The position numbers were made by a program, and so were the translations under genes. This document shows positions 49,002 to 57,639 of a DNA stretch of 64,000 bases, piece after piece. The notes under the pieces were generated by a model that worked only from the letters and a program-made list of their open reading frames with translations, searched no databases and was not told the origin of the DNA. The DNA lies in NCBI RefSeq assembly GCF_025685625.1, contig NZ_JAGSYI010000003.1:920196-984195 (forward strand), given 5' to 3'. Position 1 is the stretch's first letter; each line of letters starts with the position of its first letter. Origin of the DNA: Acidicapsa acidisoli (GTDB taxonomy: Bacteria > Acidobacteriota > Terriglobia > Terriglobales > Acidobacteriaceae).

Positions 49002-49034
49002 GAATTCGCTGTGCTCCTCTCAGTTATGGTTCAC

Positions 49035-49067
49035 CAATAGAGTGGTGCAGACCGTGCGATTTATTCC
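49035..49067 (-). promoter_or_regulatory. ECF-type promoter element, copy C
   Basis: Minus strand: GGAATAA (49061-49067), 15 nt, then CCACTCTATTG (49035-49045). Same sequence and spacing as copies A, B and D. It drives the sigma remnant and the histidine-rich gene. Confidence 0.65.
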
Positions 49068-49205
49068 CGCTCCTGCATTTTTCCCAGTACCGACACAGCC
49101 ACGAATGCGGCAATTTGGATCTGAGTACTTACACTGAGGGGCCGCGCGTTGGCGGAATAGGCATTGGTGTAACGGCACAGGTTCGACTTTTAGCGGCGAA
49201 ACGAT

Positions 49206-49634
49206 CTAGGCAACCAAGGCATTCATTTGCGGGCTATCAAGGGGCAGCGGCTTACCAGCTTCGCTGCGAGAGAAGCATTCCCGAATCCTGTTCTGGAGGG
49301 AGATAGCGTGTCCTGCTCTCTTGTTGAACATGGGGAATAACCTCGCCATATCAATCATGGGCGCTGCGTATGCCGCTGTGCCGCTCTGAAAATGACACTC
49401 GTTGCAGAACAATTTGTTTCGCACGTATTCCTGAGTGTGTTTTGGCGTTTCATCTAAGATGACTTTTCCCTGATGAATCAGCGTTGCTTGTTACAGCGCC
49501 GCCGCATCTTCCGGTCTCCTTGCTGATGTGGTTTGCGCTCTTTGGCTGCCGGAGCAACCAGAAGCCAGCGCAAAAAGCAGTGCGGCCGCAAAAGCAATTA
49601 CCGCTGTTGCTGCAGTGCACCATGTCGAGCGCAT
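49206..49634 (-). pseudogene. c-type cytochrome (thiosulfate-dehydrogenase-like) with premature stop
   Basis: One frame carries a lipoprotein-type signal (AATAVIAFAAALLFALASGC), then an in-frame TAA at 49491-49493, then LIHQGKVILDETPKHTQEYV and RNKLFCNECHFQSGTAAYAAP, with the heme-binding CNECH. The sequence ends at a TAG after SPQMNALVA, where longer relatives continue with a second heme domain. Both the internal stop and the missing C-terminus point to a decayed TsdA/SoxA-like cytochrome. The part before the stop could be a 47-residue lipoprotein on its own. Confidence 0.6.
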
Positions 49635-49644
49635 AGCAGCCCTC

Positions 49645-50594
49645 CTAATGGGACAATGCCGGTAGTGAGCGGAACCCATATTGGTGATAGACATCCTGCG
49701 CTTCCGGGCTCTTCAGAAAGGCCAGCCACTGCGCAGCGGCCATGGGGTGTGGAGCATTGTTCATGACGCCGCCAGCGTCAATTGCCGTAACATTCTGATT
49801 TTCCGGAATTTCGACACCCTGAATCGGATTTCCGATCCTCATCTGAAAGCGAACCTCAGAGGCCCAGGTCACACCCGCATCTACTTGCTTGCTCATGATG
49901 CGCATGGGAGTCTGCCGGTGATGGATTTCGGTCAGAATCGTCTGGCCGTTCTTGACCTTGTTCTGATAGACCGCCTGATACAGTTTTTCGCCTCCGACCT
50001 TGCGCAGCGAAGCGACAATCTGGTTTGTTACGCCTTCCCACTTTGGATTCGGCATGGAGAGACGGATATCGGGCCGCACCAGATCTTTTAGTGACTCGAT
50101 GTGTTTAGGATTTCCAGCCGGAACCATGATCTCCAGATCATTGGTCGCGTATTCCACGACGCCGCTCAGTTTGCCGTTAAGCTCCATCTGGCGGACGGCG
50201 CGTACTCCGGCTTCATATACGTCGGGCTTCACCTGAATGGTGAGATTGTCCAGTGTGAGTGTGTCATCGGCAGCGATCTGCCGGCGCAGGATTCCGGGAG
50301 GCAGCGTCTCGTAGTAAATATGTCCCATCAGTTCTGGGTGCTGCCGCTCAAAAGCCGCAACCAGTTGAGGAAGCACAAAGAGCTGATTGCCTCCGATGAA
50401 CATGAGCAGCCTCGTATTGCATGGATTGCCGTGCAGATCGGGCACATTGTCCACATCGGAAACATGGAAGACGTAACCTTTTTGCGTTGCTGGGTCGTTA
50501 GCTCCTTTGCTCCACGGAGGAGGCGCCTGCGCAAAAACGAGTGGCGCGCCGTGATTGCTAGAAAGATAGAAACAAACTGTGAGAATACTTTCAT
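49645..50594 (-). pseudogene. Periplasmic substrate-binding protein with a frameshift in the signal region
   Basis: The mature part (about 290 residues) is a type-2 periplasmic binding protein, perhaps for an oxyanion: LLMFIGGNQLFVLPQLVAAF, then DDTLTLDNLTIQVKPDVYEA, VVEYATNDLEIMVPAGNPKH and MSKQVDAGVTWASEV. The only plausible start, MKVFSQFVSIFLAIT at 50594, is in another frame; the shift occurs within ~10 codons, around the GCGCGCC run before APLVFAQAPPP. Unless the read is wrong, export should fail. It lies 155 nt downstream of the ECF sigma gene. Confidence 0.6.
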
Positions 50595-50749
50595 TGCAAA
50601 TGCCTTTCCTGAGGACTACACGGTGACGTATGTGTAAGCACCTTCCTTCTGCAAAAAGGCAATCGCTGCAACCATGGAAGCGGCGACCATGACTCCGGGA
50701 ATACTGGCGATGAATGTCAGGATTGCTGTCCGCAGCATCTTGCTCACTC

Positions 50750-51391
50750 TCAGATCGGAGACAGGCGACACCGGGGAGCTGCAGGTCGAGGGAACGCATG
50801 CGCTCCAGAGTATTGCCCCTCGCGAAGAAGCAGATAGGCCCGGCCCAAGCGCGATTTGACAGCCGATTCGGAGATGTCCATCTTCGCGGCAATCTGCTTG
50901 CCCGAGTATCCGTCCCGAATGCGCAGTTCGAGCACGGAACGAAGTAATGACGGCAACTGAGCGATGGCCTTTGCCAGAAGCTCCTCCTGCTGCGCCTGAA
51001 TCAGTCGCCGCTCCGCGTCTAGCGCGCCATCCTGCAGAACAGAACTCAGCGCCAGCCCAGATTCTTCTCCGGCTTCGTCGATAGAGACCATTGTGCCCCT
51101 GCTTTTGCGCAACCGCGACAAAGCAGCATTGACTGCGACTCTTGTCATCCAGGTGGAAAGGCTGGATCGCCCCTGAAAATTTTTCAGGTGAGTAAACACA
51201 CTCAGAAACGTCTCCTGGAGTGCATCCTCCGCATCACATCGGTCCTGCAAAAGCCGGCGGATGCTTCCCATCAGTCTGCTCGAATAGCGTCGGCATAGCT
51301 CATCAAAAGCATCGTGCCTTCCAGCCCTTGCCTCTGAAACCAGAACCGCCTCACAGATGGATTCGTTAACGATGACGTCTGTGGTGCTCAT
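50750..51391 (-). CDS. ECF-type RNA polymerase sigma factor (cluster A)
   Basis: Region 2 is clear (HDAFDELCRRYSSRLMGSIRR, then CDAEDALQETFLSVFTHLKNFQGRSSLSTWMTRVAVNAALSRLR) and region 4 follows (LLRSVLELRIRDGYSGKQIAAKMDISESAVKSRLGRA). The start at 51391 (MSTTDVIVN) has AAGGAG 6 nt upstream. No anti-sigma gene is adjacent, unlike the cluster D sigma. Promoter element A lies about 320 nt upstream with a small ORF between. It may regulate the elements described here or be regulated by the other sigma. Confidence 0.88.
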   Translation of the reverse strand: MSTTDVIVNESICEAVLVSEARAGRHDAFDELCRRYSSRLMGSIRRLLQDRCDAEDALQETFLSVFTHLKNFQGRSSLSTWMTRVAVNAALSRLRKSRGTMVSIDEAGEESGLALSSVLQDGALDAERRLIQAQQEELLAKAIAQLPSLLRSVLELRIRDGYSGKQIAAKMDISESAVKSRLGRAYLLLREGQYSGAHAFPRPAAPRCRLSPI

Positions 51392-51551
51392 AACCTTCTC
51401 CTTCCCGATAGCAGCACCGGCACACCGCCGGCATTTTGTCTCTTTCACGTTCAGGAAACCCTGGAGAGCGCGATTTCAGGCTCAATAACCGCAATCCCCG
51501 ATTTCACCTGGATAGAGATAAAGTCACGGTTCACGGCTTCACGTTTTCCCT

Positions 51552-51653
51552 TCACTCCAGAGTTCGGTGGGCGACTTGCGCGAATACTGCCATCGGAGCT
51601 ATCTGTGCGGCAAAACAAACGCCTAATACGAGACGCAATTCAGGGTGTTTCAT
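51552..51653 (-). CDS. 33-residue small ORF downstream of promoter A
   Basis: MKHPELRLVLGVCFAAQIAP, then MAVFAQVAHRTLE, is preceded by GGAAGGA at good spacing. It has a hydrophobic, signal-like core ending in FAQ. Its start region, including ribosome-binding site and the first Met-Lys-His, is homologous to the small ORF in front of the oxalate decarboxylase gene (copy B). It could be a leader peptide or the remains of an exported protein's signal peptide. Confidence 0.45.
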   Translation of the reverse strand: MKHPELRLVLGVCFAAQIAPMAVFAQVAHRTLE

Positions 51654-51805
51654 GTGGCGATCCTTCCGGTACTGAATGTCGAGCGGTTTGTGTGTTGCGC
51701 GAAATCCGCCCTCAGTAGTGAAGTGGCACAGGATGCGCGGATTATTCCGCGCCTGCTACTTTTTCTGCGAAAGAATGCAAAAGACGCGCCAATCAGGGAT
51801 TTGGT
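51640..51805. repeat. Duplicated promoter/leader segment, copy A
   Basis: About 165 bp, roughly 80-85% identical by eye to 55680-55834. It spans sequence upstream of the ECF-type promoter, the promoter, the untranslated leader and the first codons of a small ORF (CCACATGAAACAC). A palindrome GCGCGGAATAATCCGCGC overlaps the -35-like block. The rest of the gap to 51961 shows no gene. Confidence 0.8.
51713..51748 (-). promoter_or_regulatory. ECF-type promoter element, copy A
   Basis: Minus strand: GGAATAA (51742-51748), 15 nt, CCACTTCACTACTG (51713-51726). Upstream of the small ORF and the ECF sigma gene at 50750-51391. Confidence 0.65.
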
Positions 51806-51961
51806 TCCCCACTCAGTCATCAATTGTTCTTAGTCGATCCCTATAGTCGTCATGCAATACGAGACATGAGGTTTCATAACGCCGTGCTTAACGATGCTCG
51901 ACGAGAACCGCCTGAAATACCGGCGCTGATTCATGACTCGTCCTTAATAAGACCTCATTTA

Positions 51962-53428
51962 TCACTTACCCGCACTAAAACGGTAGGTAATACCGAAATA
52001 CGAATACGTGAGGGGCGCCCCATGATCATTGGCCGACAGCAGGCTCCCCGGAAAGAGGTGTGCAACTCCGGCATTTACGACCCAGTAATGGTGGAACACA
52101 TATTTTGCTGACGCATCAAAGGCGTCGCCAATTCCGCTGGTGGCAAAGCCATGGGTTGGAGCGTGCACTACAACTCCTGCTCCAGTGTTATAAACACTGT
52201 CAAACCGTGAAGCGACGCCAATGGCTTCCCCCTGGAACAACAGCGAGAGATTCTTTGTCGGCCCAAGGTCGAGATTGACTCTTCGCTGCTCGATGTTCTG
52301 GAAGCCAAAGAGATCAAAGAGGCCAAAAGCGTTGTGGTCACTGGGATATTGCTGATCGTAGGTGCCGATGCGGTTGGGGTTCCGATGAGGGTTGCCGGTG
52401 GCGTAGTCATACTCTCCGCCAAGCCGGGGCTTCCACGGAAGAGAATCAAACAGATGGGAGACCTTTACAATACCTGCGCCGGCATGAATAGAGTCGTTCG
52501 AGTAACTGCCGCGCTGCAGGTCTCCTAAAATGTCGTACTCAAACCCCGCAGGGAGACGGCCCTCCGTTTCAGCTCCGAATGTTGTCTCTACCTCTGAGCC
52601 GTAGATTCCCTGTTGGCTCTCCACACGCGGCAAGGCTCTGACCAGAACAAATGGCTGGAGCACGGTATTTGGAATCCACGAACCGATGGTTCCATAGACG
52701 CCGTGAAAGGTCAGCCCTGCCCCGTGCGTATCCAGCGAAGTAGGATTAATCTTAACGACCGAGGTACTGAAGATGTCGACGTTGTTCTTGTCCGTTCTGT
52801 CACCAAAATGTCCAAAGAATCCATCCCAGCTTCTACTGACATTGGTGAAGTCGCTGATTCCGACGACGCGTTCACTGCCGTACCGCAACTCCTTCCGGCC
52901 TGCGTACAGCCGAAAATTATTGTCTTCGTTGTGGTATTCAAGATAGCCCTGGCGCAGATCGAAGGCGTCGCGCATAGTCGGTCCGACAATGTTCACTGGC
53001 AACCCTAAAGCGTGTGCGTCAATGAACTGCGCATAGCCAGTGAGGTGGGAGGTAGGGCGAACTGTGAGTCCGCCATAAATGCGGGTCAGGTCGTAGATCC
53101 GGTCATTGCCTGGGGTATATTGATAGGAGGTAAAGTCCTCGGTGCGGAGCCTGATCTGCCCATCCAGACTCAGCCAGGAAGGAATGTCATCCTGTTTCCA
53201 TTGCTCAACCCCGCCTCGGGTCCGCGGGTAATCCGCGTAGGTCTGTGTCTGGGCATATGACATCAAGCACGGCGCCATGCAGACGGCCAACAGGCCGAGC
53301 ATGCGGAATCGCTTATAGAAATGCAGCCTGGCCGGGGTTGAAAAGTCCTTTGAGAAAAATGGCTCTGCCTCTTCCGTGGCAGCACTTCTGTCATTTGTCG
53401 AGATCGTGAATCGGGGGAAGTTCAACAT
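51962..53428 (-). CDS. Alginate-export-type outer-membrane porin
   Basis: The 488 residues include a long N-terminus with a signal-like core (MLGLLAVCMAPCLMSYAQ, ~residues 43-60) and a beta-barrel of the alginate_exp family: WLSLDGQIRLRTEDFTSYQY, DLTRIYGGLTVRPTSHLTGY, RLYAGRKELRYGSERVVG and a terminal strand ending YFGITYRFSAGK. Such porins pass anions or sugars through the outer membrane. It follows the membrane protein and the oxalate decarboxylase gene on the same strand, so it may admit oxalate or another carboxylate. Confidence 0.82.
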   Translation of the reverse strand: MLNFPRFTISTNDRSAATEEAEPFFSKDFSTPARLHFYKRFRMLGLLAVCMAPCLMSYAQTQTYADYPRTRGGVEQWKQDDIPSWLSLDGQIRLRTEDFTSYQYTPGNDRIYDLTRIYGGLTVRPTSHLTGYAQFIDAHALGLPVNIVGPTMRDAFDLRQGYLEYHNEDNNFRLYAGRKELRYGSERVVGISDFTNVSRSWDGFFGHFGDRTDKNNVDIFSTSVVKINPTSLDTHGAGLTFHGVYGTIGSWIPNTVLQPFVLVRALPRVESQQGIYGSEVETTFGAETEGRLPAGFEYDILGDLQRGSYSNDSIHAGAGIVKVSHLFDSLPWKPRLGGEYDYATGNPHRNPNRIGTYDQQYPSDHNAFGLFDLFGFQNIEQRRVNLDLGPTKNLSLLFQGEAIGVASRFDSVYNTGAGVVVHAPTHGFATSGIGDAFDASAKYVFHHYWVVNAGVAHLFPGSLLSANDHGAPLTYSYFGITYRFSAGK

Positions 53429-53641
53429 ACTTTACCTTTCATTGGATTAGTAAACGAATCGCGGTGGTCGTCATCACTGCCATTGAGACAGACGAAATCC
53501 TCCTCCACGGATAACTCCGGTGGACCAGCAGGGACGAGATGAAGGGTGGCGTAAACTTCTACTTGGCTCTCTTAGCTCCAGGCACGCATCTATTGCAGCC
53601 AGGAGCTATGTCATTGAAAGAGATACCTGCATTGGATTCGC

Positions 53642-54241
53642 CTAAATCCAGGCTTTGGCACCCAACGCCAGATCTACAGTCACCGCATAGGTGCAGTACA
53701 TGAGCCAGACACCAGTAATAAGCTGAAACAAACCAATAATGCGATTACCTGAATTCCAAGACAATAAGCGGGTGGGAACTTCGGTGGCATAGATCAAGGT
53801 TAGGCCGACAAAGATGATCATCACGGGAATGTCTCCGGACCGCCAAAAAACGTCGACGCCCAGAATGCTGAGAAACAGGAATGCTATGGCCATCCAACCA
53901 TCGAGCTGTGCGGCGGAGCCGATATATCGCCGATGGGCCATCGCGAACCAGTGAATGCCGTAAGCCGTGAACGCGAGGCCTGCCATATACAAAGGAGCCG
54001 CATTGCGGAAGACGTTAAACCACGTCAATCCGGTCAGCAGGTAGATGCCGGTGAGGAACTGCATGAAGCCCGGCATCCAGAAACCCCATAACCCCATGGA
54101 TCGGTTGACCTCGGGACTGGTCTTAGGAAACCCAAGCAAGGCTTGGCCACCCCAGATAAAGTAGCCAGTACCCAAGCCGAAAAAGCCGATAGCGACCGGC
54201 ACAAAGGGAGAACTTGCAAACGTGAGTGTTTGCGTTTCCAT
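53642..54241 (-). CDS. Six-helix membrane protein, possibly of the acetate-transporter (GPR1/FUN34/YaaH) superfamily
   Basis: About 199 residues with six predicted helices. The layout (IGFFGLGTGYFIWGGQALLG, GFMQFLTGIYLL, GLAFTAYGIHWFAMA, then a C-terminal GLFQLITGVWLMYCTYAV) resembles AceTr-type transporters, but the NPAPLG motif is not evident, so the assignment is tentative. It lies between the Tat bicupin and the porin in a co-directional set, fitting transport of a small carboxylate. Confidence 0.6.
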   Translation of the reverse strand: METQTLTFASSPFVPVAIGFFGLGTGYFIWGGQALLGFPKTSPEVNRSMGLWGFWMPGFMQFLTGIYLLTGLTWFNVFRNAAPLYMAGLAFTAYGIHWFAMAHRRYIGSAAQLDGWMAIAFLFLSILGVDVFWRSGDIPVMIIFVGLTLIYATEVPTRLLSWNSGNRIIGLFQLITGVWLMYCTYAVTVDLALGAKAWI

Positions 54242-54341
54242 TCTGTAAGACCTCTTAAGAATTGTGAGTTAATAGTTGTGTCGATAACTGCGGTGCGGAA
54301 TGACTACTGTGAGTCCTTCAGCATCGCCATAAGATGAGCGG

Positions 54342-55613
54342 CTATCCTGCAATCACCACCTGCTTCTCTGCAGGGAACTTCCGGATGGTTGCCTCATCGA
54401 TGTTTAGGTGTGCAGTCACCATCTCAGGAGGGAGCCGTCTGATCCAGTTGTTCATGGAGAAGTCCATGTATTGGTCGGCCTTGAACATTTCGAGAAAGAC
54501 GAGATCGGTATCGCCCGTATTCTCGATGTAATGACCGGCTACGGGCGGTATAAAACCAACGTCATTCGCGTTGAAGTCCATTGTGCGAGCCCTGTCTGGA
54601 GGCATGAATACAGTCATACGGCCCTTGCCTGCCAGATAGAACTGCCATTCAGAGGCATTTGGATGCCAATGCAATTCGCGCAATGCTCCTGGCTTGAGGG
54701 TGACCAGTCCGGCCGCTATGTTCTTCGAGACTGGAAAGTTGCGGGAGTCGACGATACGGACCTCGCCTCCAGATGTTTTCTTTGTTGGTGGCATCGCCGC
54801 CATTTTGAAGGTGTACTGGATGGGAGACTCGACACTCCTCCCGCCAATGGCCGCTTTATCCCGCGCCAACGATGCCGGAAGATCGGCGGGAAAGATATAG
54901 AGTTCTTCTTTTGGGAGCTTTGCGATGGCGCTTTGATCGAGATTGGAATTCTTTTGCAGGATTTCTGGCGGTGTGTGTGCGACCCACGAAGAGATTAGGA
55001 AAGTGTTGTCTTCCGAGAACAGACCTTGATCAAAGACAAGAAGGAATTCGCAACCATCATCCGGACCCAGCCCCTGAATGGAATGGGGATACCCGGCAGG
55101 GAAGTACCAGAGGTCGCCCCTGGTCACATCGTCAATGAATATGGTTCCGTCTGGGTTCAGAACAGTGACGCGGGCGTTGCCATAGAGCATGATGGCCCAC
55201 TCATCTGCCGTGTGCCAATGCAATTCGCGGAAGCTGCCTCGAGTAAGACGCATGTTGACGCCGGTGAGTTCTGTTGAAGGAGGCAGTTCGCGCTGCGTTA
55301 CCTGGTGCGTCCAGCCCCCCTCTTCCAGGCGTTTCCTCGCTATGTCAAAGGAATACCAGATGGGGCCGATGTCCCCATGATCGGTCGGAGGTGGCGTGTT
55401 CGAATTTGGATTCTCATCAAGAAGTGGCTTGTTTTCCTGCCCTGGATCGCTCGAGGAATGATCCCCTTCAGCATTGCGAGTGTCCTCTCGCTGCTGTGCA
55501 TTCGCCGCTACTCCCGCAAACGCCACTGCTGCGATTGCAGCAGAACCAACCTCCAGAAAACTCCGTCGCGATGGACTCTCTACGAACTCACTCTCCTTCT
55601 CCTTATCAATCAT
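54342..55613 (-). CDS. oxdC: Tat-exported bicupin oxalate decarboxylase-family protein
   Basis: Two cupin domains, each with manganese-binding histidines and glutamate: FRELHWHTADEWAIMLYGNA (N-terminal) and LRELHWHPNASEWQFYLAGKG (C-terminal). Overall layout is that of OxdC, which converts oxalate to formate and CO2. A Tat-like signal (SRRSFLEVGSAAIAAVAFAGVA) predicts export of the folded enzyme. The ATG overlaps the stop of a small ORF (ATGA), and promoter B lies upstream. Whether the substrate is oxalate rather than a related acid is inferred from the family only. Confidence 0.85.
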   Translation of the reverse strand: MIDKEKESEFVESPSRRSFLEVGSAAIAAVAFAGVAANAQQREDTRNAEGDHSSSDPGQENKPLLDENPNSNTPPPTDHGDIGPIWYSFDIARKRLEEGGWTHQVTQRELPPSTELTGVNMRLTRGSFRELHWHTADEWAIMLYGNARVTVLNPDGTIFIDDVTRGDLWYFPAGYPHSIQGLGPDDGCEFLLVFDQGLFSEDNTFLISSWVAHTPPEILQKNSNLDQSAIAKLPKEELYIFPADLPASLARDKAAIGGRSVESPIQYTFKMAAMPPTKKTSGGEVRIVDSRNFPVSKNIAAGLVTLKPGALRELHWHPNASEWQFYLAGKGRMTVFMPPDRARTMDFNANDVGFIPPVAGHYIENTGDTDLVFLEMFKADQYMDFSMNNWIRRLPPEMVTAHLNIDEATIRKFPAEKQVVIAG

Positions 55614-55693
55614 TGGTCTTCTCTCCTGTTCTCGACCCGATAACTCGCGGAGCCGTTGGTCGTTCTGCTGTGCTTTAATGCAGCGTGTTTCAT
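55610..55693 (-). CDS. 27-residue small ORF translationally coupled to the oxalate decarboxylase gene
   Basis: MKHAALKHSRTTNGSASYRV, then ENRREDQ, begins after GGAGGGA and stops within the ATGA that starts oxdC. The start region is homologous to the small ORF at 51653. It is probably a leader peptide or a relic of the gene originally behind this promoter. Confidence 0.45.
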   Translation of the reverse strand: MKHAALKHSRTTNGSASYRVENRREDQ

Positions 55694-55834
55694 GTGGCTA
55701 TCCCTCCGGTGCTGAATGTCGAGCGGCTTATGTGTTGCGCGGAATCCGCTTTCAATAGTGAAGTGGCACAGGGTGCGCGGATTATTCCGCGTCTGCTTGC
55801 AAAAGAAGCGCCAGGTAGGGATTCGCGCCCTCTT
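55680..55834. repeat. Duplicated promoter/leader segment, copy B
   Basis: Partner of 51640-51805; see that entry. Contains promoter B, the leader and the small ORF start. It begins next to the TolC remnant. Confidence 0.8.
55753..55788 (-). promoter_or_regulatory. ECF-type promoter element, copy B
   Basis: Minus strand: GGAATAA (55782-55788), 15 nt, CCACTTCACTATTG (55753-55766). It precedes the small ORF and oxdC; the transporter-like gene and porin may be read from it too. Confidence 0.65.
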
Positions 55835-55835
55835 C

Positions 55836-56021
55836 CTATTTGAGCGTTGCGAGCGCAACACGGTATTGGTAGCGGGCATTCGCACTGTCTATCTCCGCGC
55901 TGGATTGCTGAAGCAGCGCCTGACTGAGTTTAGCGATCGAGCTGAGACCAGTACGATCGCGCGCCTGCGCGAGTTGAACGCTAAGGTTTGCCTCTGCTAT
56001 TAGCTGAGCCGTGACTTTCAT
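55836..56021 (-). pseudogene. TolC-family C-terminal remnant
   Basis: LIAEANLSVQLAQARDRTGL, then SSIAKLSQALLQQSSAEIDS and ANARYQYRVALATLK, match the last part of the intact TolC upstream (LAQTRYKLGLSSIVELSQAQ, then VNTRFDYLLALRSLDYA). Everything N-terminal is gone. An ATG at 56021 opens the frame, but a 61-residue piece cannot form an outer-membrane channel. Confidence 0.7.
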
Positions 56022-56034
56022 ATGTTTTGCTCCC

Positions 56035-56268
56035 TTATGGAAAGTGACGAGGAGGGAATGAAATATCCCAAGCGATCAATGTTTTTCCAAGATTACTTGC
56101 GATGCCCATCTTCGCCATGTAGGTGCGCATCTCGCGGTCTCTGCGGTTGAACAGCAGGACATGGGTCCGCCTTCCATCAGACCAAAGACTCGCGCTGCCA
56201 GACGTCTTGTGCACCGAATGAAATCCATTCTGTTGCGTCGAACGGGCATCAACGATCGAAGGCCGCAC
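56035..56268 (-). pseudogene. Anti-sigma factor C-terminal remnant
   Basis: SASLWSDGRRTHVLLFNRRD and REMRTYMAKMGIAS match the end of the intact anti-sigma protein at 62232-62957 (SDSRWSDGRRTYVLLFQGSE, DMQAYMARMGIVT). The zinc-finger and membrane parts are missing. A GTG at 56268 overlaps the TolC stop, so a short peptide may still be translated by coupling. Confidence 0.7.
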
Positions 56269-57639
56269 TCATGGGGTAAGTTGACCTCGGGCGTAGTCGA
56301 GTGATCTCAATGCAAGGAGGTAATCGAACCGGGTATTGACGGCTTCGACTGTGGCCTGGGTGCTTTGTAACTGAGCCTGGCTAAGTTCCACAATCGAGCT
56401 CAGGCCTAACTTGTACCGCGTCTGAGCGAGGTTCAGAGCCTGGGTCGTCTGCTTCTGGAATGCCTCGGCGACCCCAATCCGCCGGAAGGCGGTTTGTGCC
56501 GATAGGGTTGCGATACGAACGTCGCGTGCGATGGCGTCTGAAAGTTCCTGGGTTTGCTTCTCCGATGCTCTTTCGCGAAGACGAGCTTCCTGCGCCTGCG
56601 CATTGATGCGAAATCCCGTGAAGACAGGCAGTGTCAGATTCACGCCTGCTGCGCCATACCAGTTTGGTGTAAAGATTCCGCCGTCCGGTCTCACGGGGGT
56701 TACGCCGCCTATAGCGAGCGCAGAGATGCTGGGCAGGCGTTGCAACTCCTGCGCACGAGCGAACTTCTGGTCGGCCTGGGTATCGAGACGTAGTGCCTGC
56801 AGATCCGGCCTCTGCGACTGGGCGTCTTTAATGAGTGCCGAGGAATTGTCAGGCGGCAGAGGAGGTGCTGCGGTCCCATCATCGACGGCGCGATATTGTG
56901 TTGCAGGGGGAGCGGCGAGAAGTTCGGCTAACGCGGCTCTGGCCGAAGCGACCGAGTTTTCGGCATCGAGCTGAAGCAGCTGTGCCTGCGAAAGATCAGC
57001 GGAGGAGATATTCAGATCGAGGTCACTCTTGAGGGCGTTCTTCGTCAGTGCCAGCGTCAGGTTTTGGACGTCGCCTCTTGCCTTCACTGTGGCAACGGCA
57101 ACGTCGAGGAGGGATTGCGCATCCAGCAAGCGATAAAACGCCTGGTCGGTAGCGATCAGGACGTCCTGCTCCGTAGCAAGAGCATTCTGTTGCTGGGCCT
57201 TTGCCTGCAGGCGGCTATTGGCGACAAGGTCCCTCGTGTGGCCGAAGTCGGTGAGCAGTTGCGACAACGTGCCTCCGGCCCCGGCATGCGTGTAAAGGCG
57301 CGAAGAATTCAGTTCCCCTGAGCCAATGCGGCTTGCATCTTCCGCCTTGACCGCGGTCATGTTGCCATTGAGTTGCGGCAGTTCGTTCGAGCGCGTCTCT
57401 CTGGTTACCTGGCCAGCCGCAAGGGCAAGAAGATGACTCGCCGTTACGCGGGGGTTGTTCCTCAGGGCCATGCGCTCGGCGTCACCGCGGGTAATGGGTA
57501 TTGCTTGACCATCCGGCTCCAGCGGAGAAACCTGAGCCGGTGTCGAGGGCGCCTGGGGGATGGACGCCGCAGAAATTGAACTCTGCGCGCATACCGCAAA
57601 CGGGCAAGCAAGTAAAAAAAACAGGACTGTCTGCTTCAT
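56269..57639 (-). CDS. TolC-family outer-membrane efflux protein
   Basis: A 456-residue trimeric channel component. The signal peptide (MKQTVLFFLLACPFAVCAQS) is followed by two OEP repeats with characteristic coiled-coil segments (TQALNLAQTRYKLGLSSIVE in the second). SQRPDLQALRLDTQADQKFA carries the family's RPDL motif. It overlaps the RND gene by 4 nt (ATGA), so the efflux trio is one transcript with sigma and anti-sigma. Confidence 0.92.
   Translation of the reverse strand: MKQTVLFFLLACPFAVCAQSSISAASIPQAPSTPAQVSPLEPDGQAIPITRGDAERMALRNNPRVTASHLLALAAGQVTRETRSNELPQLNGNMTAVKAEDASRIGSGELNSSRLYTHAGAGGTLSQLLTDFGHTRDLVANSRLQAKAQQQNALATEQDVLIATDQAFYRLLDAQSLLDVAVATVKARGDVQNLTLALTKNALKSDLDLNISSADLSQAQLLQLDAENSVASARAALAELLAAPPATQYRAVDDGTAAPPLPPDNSSALIKDAQSQRPDLQALRLDTQADQKFARAQELQRLPSISALAIGGVTPVRPDGGIFTPNWYGAAGVNLTLPVFTGFRINAQAQEARLRERASEKQTQELSDAIARDVRIATLSAQTAFRRIGVAEAFQKQTTQALNLAQTRYKLGLSSIVELSQAQLQSTQATVEAVNTRFDYLLALRSLDYARGQLTP

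Noticed and set aside
41569..49205. Integrase, transposase or CRISPR array in the island
   Set aside because: I looked on both strands for tyrosine/serine recombinase and transposase motifs and for regular spaced repeats and found none.
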